DNA of 64,000 nucleotides from Bacteroidetes bacterium GWF2_35_48 (GTDB lineage: Bacteria > Bacteroidota > Bacteroidia > Bacteroidales > GWF2-35-48), in NCBI GenBank assembly GCA_001769125.1, contig MEOG01000041.1, positions 1 to 64,000 on the forward strand, read 5' to 3'. The notes below the pieces were generated by a model. It was not told where the DNA came from. It ran no database searches and worked only from the letters and a program-made list of their open reading frames with translations. Positions 27,072 through 34,648 of this stretch are shown here, piece by piece. How positions within the stretch are numbered: the first letter of the stretch is position 1; each line of letters opens with the position of its first letter. Position numbers and translations under genes: made by a program.

Positions 27072-27123
27072 AAACCCTTGAGGTTTCTCAACGTGCCTAT
27101 CCAATGGAGACCTCAAGAGTTTT
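27072..27123. repeat. CTTGAGGT/ACCTCAAG hairpin
   Basis: CTTGAGGT at 27077-27084 pairs with ACCTCAAG at 27110-27117, with partly complementary flanks AAACCC and GAGTTTT. It lies between divergent genes. It could be a terminator-like or repeat hairpin; no second copy was seen in the window. Confidence 0.5.
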
Positions 27124-27243
27124 CCCAAAGCGTAATTGCTGCGGCGAAAATAACCGGATTTGGTATAAAGAAGGAAAAAAAATTGTATAGTCTGAATATT
27201 CATTTTGTGTGAAATAAATATTTCATAAAATCAGTATTTATTA

Positions 27244-27251
27244 TATTTTTG
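27244..27251 (+). promoter_or_regulatory. -7 box (TATTTTTG) of the YgiN-like/alcohol dehydrogenase pair
   Basis: TATTTTTG fits TAnnTTTG and lies 23 bases before the ATG of the YgiN-like gene. Confidence 0.5.
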
Positions 27252-27274
27252 TATTTTAGAAAACAAGCTAAGCG

Positions 27275-27586
27275 ATGATTGTAACTATAGTATCCATAGA
27301 AGTTAAACCGGAAAATTTGCAGGAATTCATTGAAGCAAGTATTGAAAACCATCTTCATTCAATCAAAGAACCCTTAAATCTTCGTTTTGATATTCTCCAA
27401 AGCACGAACAATCCCAGTTGTTTTACTTTTTATGAAGCTTATGAAACAGAGGAGGGAGTTGCCGCACATAAACTTACTCCGCATTATTTAAAATGGAGAA
27501 GTACTGTTGAAGCATGGATGGCAAATCCAAGACAGGGTAAACCACATAAAGTTATTAGTCCAAAAGATATTGAGCAATGGCGTTAG
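27275..27586 (+). CDS. YgiN/LsrG-like antibiotic-biosynthesis-monooxygenase-fold protein
   Basis: The 103-residue protein has the ABM ferredoxin-like fold signature: a start VTIVSIEVKPENLQEFIEA, then HLHSIKEPLNLRFDILQS, SCFTFYEAYETEEGVAAH and LTPHYLKWRSTVEAWM. Relatives act as quinol monooxygenases or as LsrG-type isomerases of phosphorylated autoinducer-2. It overlaps the following iron alcohol dehydrogenase by 10 bases, so the two products are made together and may act on the same carbonyl compound. The precise reaction is unknown. Confidence 0.85.
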   Translation: MIVTIVSIEVKPENLQEFIEASIENHLHSIKEPLNLRFDILQSTNNPSCFTFYEAYETEEGVAAHKLTPHYLKWRSTVEAWMANPRQGKPHKVISPKDIEQWR

Positions 27587-28761
27587 AAAATTTTGAATTT
27601 ACAGCAAATCCGGTACTTTTTTTCGGAGAAGGAAAAATTAATATGCTTACAGATTTACTGAAGCAGAAAGGATCTTCCTTTGTATTTATTGTTGGCAATC
27701 ATTTTATTGAAAGTGAAAAATGGGCCAAGCTTTCAGATGCAATGAATAAAGAGGGGATGCAATTTCAGCTTACAAGTTTTAAAGGCGAGCCTACTGTTGA
27801 TTATATTAATAATACGGTTGCTCTTTACAAGTCATTTAAAACAGATTGTATTGTATCCATAGGAGGAGGGAGTATTATAGATGCCGGAAAGGCACTTTCA
27901 GCAATGCTTACAGTTGAAAATCCTGTTGAAGATTATCTTGAAGGCGTAGGAAAATTAATCCATCCCGGCACAAAAATACCGATGATTGCAATACCAACAA
28001 CTGCCGGTACCGGTAGTGAGGCTACAAAGAATGCGGTAATATGCCGACACGGTGTAAATGGATTTAAGAAATCGCTCAGGCATAATAATTTTGTTCCAGA
28101 TATCGCGTTGATAGACCCTGAGCTTATTGTGAGCTGTTCTCCAGAAATTACTGCTGCCAGCGGTCTGGATGCATTCACGCAACTACTTGAATCTTATGTG
28201 TCGTCAAAAGCAAATACCTACACTGAAGCGCTTGCTATGAGCGGAATTAAATCTGTAAAAGATTTTCTGATTTGTTCTTATAGCAATGGAAATAATGTTA
28301 ATGCCCGAAGTGCCATGGCTTATGCCGCGTATCTTTCCGGGTTGACTTTATCAAATGCCGGTCTTGGTACAGTTCATGGATTTGCTTCAGCTATCGGGGG
28401 CATGTTTGATATTCCACATGGTATTATTTGTGGTTCACTTTTAGCTCCCTGTACAAAAATGAATATTCAGAAATTGTTACAAACAAATAATTTTTCAGCT
28501 CTTGAAAAATATGCAAAAGTTGGTTGTGTAATAAATAACCAGTTTTATCAAAAGATGAATGAATCACACATAAAAGGGAGAGAAATGCTGATTAAAAAGC
28601 TTTATGAGTGGACTGAAAAATTACAGATTCCTTCATTAAGTTCTTATGGCGTTTCAGAAGATAATATAGATGCTATTCTTTCAAATACTGATAACAAAAA
28701 CAATCCTGTTCAATTAACAAAAGAAGACCTTGCTGTTGTTTTAAGGGAAAGGTTGGGGTAG
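27577..28761 (+). CDS. Iron-containing alcohol dehydrogenase
   Basis: A 394-residue cytosolic NAD(P)-dependent group III dehydrogenase. The nucleotide-binding motif IVSIGGGSIIDAGKAL is followed by IPTTAGTGSEATKNAVI, the metal region LDAFTQLLESYVS, and the iron-ligand histidines in GTVHGFASAIGGMFDIPHGIICG. Length is normal for the family. The likely reaction is reduction of an aldehyde or ketone to an alcohol; substrate not predictable. The overlapping upstream YgiN-like gene suggests a shared pathway, perhaps detoxification of dicarbonyls. Confidence 0.9.
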   Translation: MALENFEFTANPVLFFGEGKINMLTDLLKQKGSSFVFIVGNHFIESEKWAKLSDAMNKEGMQFQLTSFKGEPTVDYINNTVALYKSFKTDCIVSIGGGSIIDAGKALSAMLTVENPVEDYLEGVGKLIHPGTKIPMIAIPTTAGTGSEATKNAVICRHGVNGFKKSLRHNNFVPDIALIDPELIVSCSPEITAASGLDAFTQLLESYVSSKANTYTEALAMSGIKSVKDFLICSYSNGNNVNARSAMAYAAYLSGLTLSNAGLGTVHGFASAIGGMFDIPHGIICGSLLAPCTKMNIQKLLQTNNFSALEKYAKVGCVINNQFYQKMNESHIKGREMLIKKLYEWTEKLQIPSLSSYGVSEDNIDAILSNTDNKNNPVQLTKEDLAVVLRERLG

Positions 28762-28794
28762 AATTAATGATGTCAATAGAAATACTGTAGGAAT

Positions 28795-29022
28795 ACAATT
28801 GGAATTCGGTAGAAATACAATAGGAATACAATTGTACATCTATCGAAGAAACAATTGTACACCTATCGAACATCTATCGAAGAAACAATTGTACACCTAT
28901 CGAACATCTATCGAAGAAACAATTGTACACCTATCGAACATCAACCGTAGCACAATTGAACATCTATTGAACATCTATCGAACATCTATCGTAGCACTAT
29001 TGAAGTACTATCGAATTTCATT
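28795..29022. repeat. 34-bp tandem repeat with ACAATTGTAC palindromes
   Basis: The unit combines ATCGAAGAAACAATTGTAC and ACCTATCGAACATCT, seen perfectly at 28861-28894 and 28895-28928 and decaying on both sides into CTATCGAACAT words. ACAATTGT is itself palindromic. The tract separates two convergent genes. There are no unique spacers, so it is not a CRISPR. Confidence 0.85.
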
Positions 29023-29035
29023 TTTTTCGCAAAAA

Positions 29036-29782
29036 TTACTTTTCAACTCTTCTCTGGCTTACTACTTCGTAAAGAATAATTCCTGCTGCTACAGAAACAT
29101 TCAGCGATTCGATTTTTCCAGATACGGGAATTTTAATCATGCTGTCTGCAATACGTATTAATTCAGTTGAAACACCTGTATCTTCGGCTCCCATAACAAT
29201 TCCAAGCGGGATATTATAAGATTCATCTACATAAATAGTATGAGCTTTTTCGGTTGCTGCAAATATTTTAAGACCGCACTCCTGAAGAAATTTTACTGTA
29301 TTTTTTAAATTTGAAGAACGGCATATCGGTAAAATATTTAATGCACCTGCTGACGTTTTCATTGCATCGGCATTTATTTGTGCAGCGCCTTTCTCGGGAA
29401 TAATTATCGCATCAACACCTGCGCATTCAGCAGTTCTGCAAATGGCGCCAAAATTTCTTACATCTGTTATCTGATCAAGTATAAGAATAAACGGAATTTT
29501 TCCTGTTTCAAAAATACCGGGGAGCAGATTTTCGATTTTATGAAAGCTTACTTCAGACAGATATGCAACAACGCCCTGATGATTTTTTGTTGTGATTCTG
29601 TTGATTTTTTCAATAGGGACAAACAAAAACGGAACATTATCCTGTTTTAAAATTGCAAGCAGTTCATTGAATAATTCACCATTACTGCCTTTTTTCAAAA
29701 ACACCCGGTCAATTTCTTTACCTGCTCTGATGGCTTCAATTACAGCCCTGATTCCAAAAATTATTGTATTTTTTTCGCTCAT
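29036..29782 (-). CDS. rlmB: 23S rRNA 2'-O-methyltransferase, SpoU/TrmH family (RlmB-like)
   Basis: I start at MSEKNTIIFGIRAVIEAIRA; the 21 residues upstream in frame overlap the neighbour and are not conserved in type. The N-terminal substrate-binding part is followed by the three knotted-methylase motifs: DQITDVRNFGAICRTAECAG, GIVMGAEDTGVS and IPVSGKIESLNVSVAAGIIL. RlmB methylates G2251 of 23S rRNA in E. coli; other TrmH family members act on tRNA, so the exact target is by analogy. It lies 5 bases downstream of the GWxTD gene. Confidence 0.9.
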   Translation of the reverse strand: MSEKNTIIFGIRAVIEAIRAGKEIDRVFLKKGSNGELFNELLAILKQDNVPFLFVPIEKINRITTKNHQGVVAYLSEVSFHKIENLLPGIFETGKIPFILILDQITDVRNFGAICRTAECAGVDAIIIPEKGAAQINADAMKTSAGALNILPICRSSNLKNTVKFLQECGLKIFAATEKAHTIYVDESYNIPLGIVMGAEDTGVSTELIRIADSMIKIPVSGKIESLNVSVAAGIILYEVVSQRRVEK

Positions 29783-29787
29783 TTTAT

Positions 29788-31080
29788 TTAATTTCCAATA
29801 GAAAATACTCTGCCGTTTCGCCACACATCTATAGCCTGAAACCAAATTGTTTTATAATTATCGTTTCTTTGCAAAATGTAATCATTATCTGAATATGGGT
29901 TTTCAATTTTTTCAAACGTAAATTGCAGGGCAGGAAGATTTGTTCTGTCGCCATAAATCCATCGTTCCATGTTTTCAGATTTATACATAGTGGGCGGAGG
30001 TCCGAATATCGAATAGATCATTCCCCTATCTGTTTTCCAACCTTGTGTGTAGGAGGTGAAAAATATATTTGCCATGTGAATTCTACTGTAAAAAATACGA
30101 ATGAGCTCTTTTGATCTTGCAATATTTCCCGTTGCGTTCAGCCAGAATTCATCGAGCGCAAGTTTCATATTTTCTTTTGCTAACAGCTCTTTGTATTTTT
30201 TATTTGATGTAAGAAATCTTACAGGGAGCATCATTTCTTCTGCTTTTTTCATTTGTGGAAAATGAAGACCAAAATTTAATAAAGTCATCCCGTCGTTTAA
30301 CGAAGTATCTGCCTGAATGAAATACAAGCCCTCCTCTGGAAAAGTTAAGACAGTACTGTCGTTATAAGAAATAGTCCAGGAAGTGTCGGGTAAAAATTCT
30401 TCAGGTTCAATTCTTTTTCCGGAATAGGGAGGCAGTGGCATTGGGAAATTTTTCTTATATAATTTGCAATAGAGCACATCGGTTTGTTTGCGCTCATATT
30501 TAATTTTTATTTCATCAGATGCATTAACAATATTCGTAAAACAAGGCGATTTTGTTTTTGCATTTACAAGAAAAAAATTCTGCGGAGCATTTTGCATTGA
30601 TTTATTAAACGTAACGAAAGTCTGATTTGCCCTATGACGGAAATAATCCATCATCATTATTTCTAATGTGTATTTCTGAAGCTTTTCAGTACGAAATGGG
30701 ATGTAGGTAACAAATTTATCTTGCTTGCTATTACGCTGAATAAAATACGAAACCGTAGTGCTGTCTAACAATTCATTTTTCCCTTCAGCATTAAGAAGTC
30801 TGTAGTGAATCTGAATACGTGCTTTGTTAAGAAAATCTTTATGCTGGGTATTAAAAAGCAATTCATTTATTTTTACGCTAAAAAAAAGTAAGGAAACAGA
30901 ATCATTCGGGTGATAAATAGAATAGTCGGGATGAATGGTTGTAGCTCCGGGATTGTACATAAAGGCCATATTTCGTGTTTCAAAATTGAAATACGTTGAT
31001 TTGCATCCAAAGAAAAATATCATTCCTGAAAGCAAAAAAAAGAGGCAATATGTAATTAGCTTATTCAATATATAACTCAT
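29788..31080 (-). CDS. GWxTD-domain lipoprotein
   Basis: The ATG at 31080 gives MSYILNKLITYCLFFLL and a lipoprotein signal ending MIFFFGC; a TTG three codons upstream is less likely. The mature protein has a beta-sandwich-like N-terminal half. The C-terminal GWxTD region contains YTQGWKTDRGMIYSIFGPPPTMY and ERWIYGD, the hallmark of this Bacteroidetes family. Length about 430 residues is typical. The function is not established. It is cotranscribed with rlmB. Confidence 0.85.
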   Translation of the reverse strand: MSYILNKLITYCLFFLLSGMIFFFGCKSTYFNFETRNMAFMYNPGATTIHPDYSIYHPNDSVSLLFFSVKINELLFNTQHKDFLNKARIQIHYRLLNAEGKNELLDSTTVSYFIQRNSKQDKFVTYIPFRTEKLQKYTLEIMMMDYFRHRANQTFVTFNKSMQNAPQNFFLVNAKTKSPCFTNIVNASDEIKIKYERKQTDVLYCKLYKKNFPMPLPPYSGKRIEPEEFLPDTSWTISYNDSTVLTFPEEGLYFIQADTSLNDGMTLLNFGLHFPQMKKAEEMMLPVRFLTSNKKYKELLAKENMKLALDEFWLNATGNIARSKELIRIFYSRIHMANIFFTSYTQGWKTDRGMIYSIFGPPPTMYKSENMERWIYGDRTNLPALQFTFEKIENPYSDNDYILQRNDNYKTIWFQAIDVWRNGRVFSIGN

Positions 31081-31125
31081 GCAACACAAAATGGTTTTAT
31101 CAATTATTAAATTGGAAGTTGGAAG

Positions 31126-31235
31126 ACCGAAGTCTACAGTCTACAGTCTACAGTCCTCAGTCTGTTTGACTGCCGACTGCCGACTCTTTCGACTGCCGAC
31201 TGCCGACTGCCGACTCTTTTGACTGCCGACTTTCT
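31126..31235. repeat. AGTCTAC/GACTGCC heptamer compound repeat
   Basis: Four AGTCTAC-type heptamers are followed by runs of GACTGCC heptamers broken by GACTCTTT. It is the reverse-complement counterpart of the tract at 1262-1362. The remaining 31236-31568 up to the tRNA holds no supported gene. Confidence 0.85.
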
Positions 31236-31568
31236 ACATTATAATTTCTTCCACAATTTGCGTATCATTAATAAATACAATCTACAAACCTACATGATTT
31301 TTATTATAAATACAAAAGTTGGGTCTCCTCCGAAAAGTATTTTTGACACAAATGGCTTTAGCCCTCATGAACACCTTAGAAAACAATTAATTTGTGAATA
31401 ATTACACGAATTCTTATAAAAAAATCAATCATCAACATATTAAACCTGCTTTGTTGGCATTAGCCCGATAGGCTGAAGCATAAAAGCAGAGAATCATGCA
31501 GAGTGGGAGAACTTTCAAAAAAAAATTTCGTTTATTAAATATTTTTTATAATTTCGCAGCCTGTTTCA

Positions 31569-31655
31569 GGAGAAATGGCAGAGCGGTCGAATGCGGCGGT
31601 CTTGAAAACCGTTGTCCGAGCAATTGGACCGGGGGTTCGAATCCCTCTTTCTCCG
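31569..31655 (+). tRNA. tRNA-Ser (UGA anticodon)
   Basis: An 87-base cloverleaf with acceptor GGAGAAA/TTTCTCC and discriminator G. The anticodon loop CTTGAAA has TGA at 31603-31605, a long class II variable arm (GTCC...GGAC) is present, and the T-loop is GGTTCGAATCC. The long variable arm confirms serine identity. The CCA end is not encoded. A hairpin terminator follows within 30 bases. Confidence 0.97.
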
Positions 31656-31680
31656 CTTTTAGAAAATGTAAAAAAGGTAA

Positions 31681-31715
31681 AACGCCGAAAACACAAGAGT
31701 TTCCGGCGTTTTTCT
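31681..31715 (+). terminator. Rho-independent terminator after tRNA-Ser
   Basis: AACGCCG at 31681-31687 pairs with CGGCGTT at 31704-31710, followed by TTTTCTTTT. It ends the tRNA transcript. Confidence 0.8.
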
Positions 31716-32206
31716 TTTATGCCTAAAGCAAAAAAAAAGACAGAATTATGACGACTTCCGGTGGCTTAATCGGTGGACTTAAAATTTAACTTCCCAAGTC
31801 TATTACCCTGTTACATTATTCGCTGAATTACAGCGTTTTGCCTTGCGTTGATTTGTTTAAAAATAAGCTTTCATTAATGAGAGAGTTTTATCCAAAATGA
31901 GCAGGATAAAACAGATTTGAAAAAATCAAAATACTCACTGAAAACACAGACTTAGGATTTTTTTTCATCCCGGAATTTTAAATGTTGCTAATATACAAAA
32001 GACTTTGCAATATGTGAGAAAATATTTTTTTATCTTGTTGCAGGTTGTGAGTCTTGCAACCTGAAACATGCAACTTATCAATTTTATTTATTTTCTTAAA
32101 AAACACTTGTATCGAAAATTTATTTTTATTTTTGAAGTTTTTATGGTCATGTATTAAGTTCATTTCTGTAAGAAGGAAGGATGTCTAAATTTGATAAATT
32201 AGAATC
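31716..32206. other. Intergenic region without a supported gene; -7 box for the nuclease gene
   Basis: The only recognisable items are a TTGCAACCTGAAACATGCAAC word near 32050-32074 and TATTTTTG at 32127-32134, a possible -7 box for the beta-CASP gene 73 bases downstream. No RNA gene or open frame of quality was seen. Confidence 0.5.
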
Positions 32207-33607
32207 ATGAAAATAAAATTTTTAGGAGCAGCGCGAGAAGTAACCGGAAGCAAACATCTTATAACAACAGATGATGGAACAACTATTTTGCTTGATTGCG
32301 GATTGTATCAGGGAAAAGGCTTGCAGACAGATGAACTGAATCGTAATTTAGGTTTTAATCCTAAAGATATTGATTACCTGATATTGTCACATGCGCATAT
32401 TGATCATTCAGGTTTAGTTCCGTATATAGTTAAAAATGGATTTGAAGGAATGATTATCTGCACACATGCAACCCGCGATCTTTGTGCAATATTGTTGTCT
32501 GACAGTGCCCGCATTCATGAACACGATGCCCACACGTTTAATAAAAAGCGAAGAAGAGAAGGGCTGCCCACTATTGAGCCTATTTACAGAATTGAAGATG
32601 CTGAAAAAAGTCTTGGATATTTTGTTAGTATCGGTTATAACAACAAATTCAAAATAAATAAAAATGTAAGTCTTATTTTTACTGAAACAGGCCATATTCT
32701 TGGAGGAGCAGCTGTTAATCTTACTTTTACAGAAGGCACTGAAACCAAGCGAATTTGTTACACGGGCGATGTCGGAAGGCATCATAATTTAATATTGAAA
32801 GAACCTCAACCTTTTCCTCAGTGTGATTATCTGATTACAGAATCTACTTATGGCGACAGGCTTCATGATAATAAAGATGATTCCCAGAAACGCTTACTTG
32901 AGGTTGTTGTTGAAACCTGCGTGAAAAAAAGAGGAAAATTGATTATTCCTTCTTTCAGTGTTGGTCGTACTCAGGAAATAGTTTACTCCTTGAACCTACT
33001 CTGGAACAAAGGATGGTTGCCTAAAGTAAAAGTTTTTGTTGACAGTCCTCTTTCTATAAATGCAACGAACATAATGCGTATGCATCCCGAGAGTTTCAAT
33101 AATGCAATGCTTGAGCAAATGGAAAATGATCCCGATCCTTTTGGATTTAATACATTGACCTACGTTCGTTCAGAAGATGATTCAAAAAAATTGAATAATC
33201 ACGATGAACCCTGCATTATTATCTCTGCCTCTGGTATGATGGAAGCCGGACGTGTGAAGCATCATCTGGCAAATAGTATCAGTAGTAAAAAAAACACAAT
33301 ACTCGTTGTAGGATATTGTGCTCCTTCTACTCTTGGCGCAAAAATTAAACGCGGTGATTCTGAAGTTTCCATTTTTGGTATTCGTTACAAAGTAAAGGCA
33401 GATGTTCGGATACTTGAATCTTACAGCGCTCACGGCGATTTTAATGAAATGATTTTTTATTTGAGTTGCCAGAATAAAAAAGAATTAAAAAAAATATTTC
33501 TTGTTCACGGAGAATATGAAACACAGTTGAACTACAAGACAACACTTGAGTTTAACCGATTTTATAATATTGAAATTCCGGAACAGGGACAGGAATTTGA
33601 GTTGTAG
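32207..33607 (+). CDS. Beta-CASP metallo-beta-lactamase-fold ribonuclease
   Basis: A 466-residue metallohydrolase. The MBL zinc motif SHAHIDHSG gives H62, H64, D66 and H67. Further ligands lie in ETGHILGGAA and TGDVGRH, and the beta-CASP insertion has SFSVGRTQEIVY and ISASGMMEAGR, with SYSAHGDFNEM and FLVHGE near the end. This is the CPSF73/RNase-like branch that processes RNA. No KH domain or long C-terminal extension is present, as is usual for the short bacterial form. Substrate in this organism is unknown. Confidence 0.92.
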   Translation: MKIKFLGAAREVTGSKHLITTDDGTTILLDCGLYQGKGLQTDELNRNLGFNPKDIDYLILSHAHIDHSGLVPYIVKNGFEGMIICTHATRDLCAILLSDSARIHEHDAHTFNKKRRREGLPTIEPIYRIEDAEKSLGYFVSIGYNNKFKINKNVSLIFTETGHILGGAAVNLTFTEGTETKRICYTGDVGRHHNLILKEPQPFPQCDYLITESTYGDRLHDNKDDSQKRLLEVVVETCVKKRGKLIIPSFSVGRTQEIVYSLNLLWNKGWLPKVKVFVDSPLSINATNIMRMHPESFNNAMLEQMENDPDPFGFNTLTYVRSEDDSKKLNNHDEPCIIISASGMMEAGRVKHHLANSISSKKNTILVVGYCAPSTLGAKIKRGDSEVSIFGIRYKVKADVRILESYSAHGDFNEMIFYLSCQNKKELKKIFLVHGEYETQLNYKTTLEFNRFYNIEIPEQGQEFEL

Positions 33608-33618
33608 GTGTAAGGGAA

Positions 33619-33675
33619 GCAATCCTGTGAGGTATTTCGGGAATGCAGGTGCGGAGGCTATCCTCACAGGTTTGT
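33619..33675. repeat. CCTGTGAGG...CCTCACAGG hairpin element
   Basis: The third copy of the element at 11.25 and 15.66 kb, beginning 12 bases after the beta-CASP stop codon. GCAATCCTGTGAGGTAT and ATCCTCACAGGTTTG are shared while the centre varies. Confidence 0.8.
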
Positions 33676-33710
33676 GTGAGTTGGGATTTTAAAACGAAAT
33701 GAAATAAATA

Positions 33711-34460
33711 ATGATAAAGGGGAAAAAAATAGCAGTGGTTTTACCTGCTTACAATGCTGAAAAAACATTAGAGCAAACGTATAATGAGATTCCTTTTGAC
33801 ATCGTGGATGAAGTAATTCTGGTTGATGATTGCAGCAAAGATAATACAGCACAGAAAGGAAAGGAATTGGGAATAAAACATATCATACGCCATGAAAAAA
33901 ATAAGGGCTATGGAGGAAATCAGAAAACCTGTTATAATAAAGCTCTCGAATTGAATGCCGATATTGTGGTAATGCTGCATCCCGATTATCAGTATACGCC
34001 TAAATTAATACACTCCATGTGTTACCTTCTTGCAAATGATGTGTATCAGGTTGTTCTTGGATCAAGAATTTTAGGAAAAGGCGCTTTAAAAGGAGGAATG
34101 CCGCTTTATAAATATTTCTTTAATCGTTTTCTTACTTTATTTCAGAATATTTTTATGAATCAGAAGTTGTCGGAATACCACACCGGCTATCGTACTTTTT
34201 CAAAAGAAGTGTTGCTAAATATTGATTATATGACAAATTCTGATGATTTTGTTTTTGATAATCAAATGCTCGCTCAAATCTGTTTTGCCGGTTATGAAAT
34301 AGCTGAAATTACTTGCCCTACCAAATATTTTGAAGAAGCTTCTTCTATTAATTTCAGCCGCAGTACTAAATATGGACTTGGAGTACTTGGAACTTCCCTG
34401 AAATATTTTTTTCAAAAATCAGGATTGGCAAAATACCGGATTTTTAGAAAACCTGTGTGA
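33711..34460 (+). CDS. Family 2 glycosyltransferase (dolichyl-phosphate-mannose-synthase-like)
   Basis: The 249-residue enzyme has the GT-A fold motifs VVLPAYNAEKTLEQTY, VDEVILVDDCSKDNT, the DXD-like VMLHPDYQYTPK and YHTGYRTFSKEVL. There are no C-terminal membrane helices, so it is a soluble or peripheral cytosolic enzyme. Relatives move sugars from nucleotide donors to polyprenyl phosphate. It may serve glycan or O-glycosylation pathways; the acceptor is unknown. It stands alone between repeats. Confidence 0.88.
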   Translation: MIKGKKIAVVLPAYNAEKTLEQTYNEIPFDIVDEVILVDDCSKDNTAQKGKELGIKHIIRHEKNKGYGGNQKTCYNKALELNADIVVMLHPDYQYTPKLIHSMCYLLANDVYQVVLGSRILGKGALKGGMPLYKYFFNRFLTLFQNIFMNQKLSEYHTGYRTFSKEVLLNIDYMTNSDDFVFDNQMLAQICFAGYEIAEITCPTKYFEEASSINFSRSTKYGLGVLGTSLKYFFQKSGLAKYRIFRKPV

Positions 34461-34648
34461 AAAAGCACATTTCGACTTCGCTCAATGTGCAAAAGAGTTA
34501 AGGGAAAAATACTTTTATGAAAATTCAATCATTGTTTTGAGATTTTTATTACCTGATAAAAATCATAAACAAGTCTGACCTTTATTATATTCGTTTTGTT
34601 GTCACGTTTTCTGTTATCAATTAATTTTACGTCATCAACAAAAAAAAC

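Noticed and set aside
28795-29022. CRISPR array or small gene (120-residue frame)
   Set aside because: The 34-bp repeats have no unique spacers; the frame runs through the repeats and into the opposite strand of rlmB.
31219-31401. 60-residue gene before tRNA-Ser
   Set aside because: No promoter, signal or recognisable motif; composition is like intergenic DNA.
31496-31726. 76-residue gene
   Set aside because: It overlaps the whole tRNA-Ser and its terminator.
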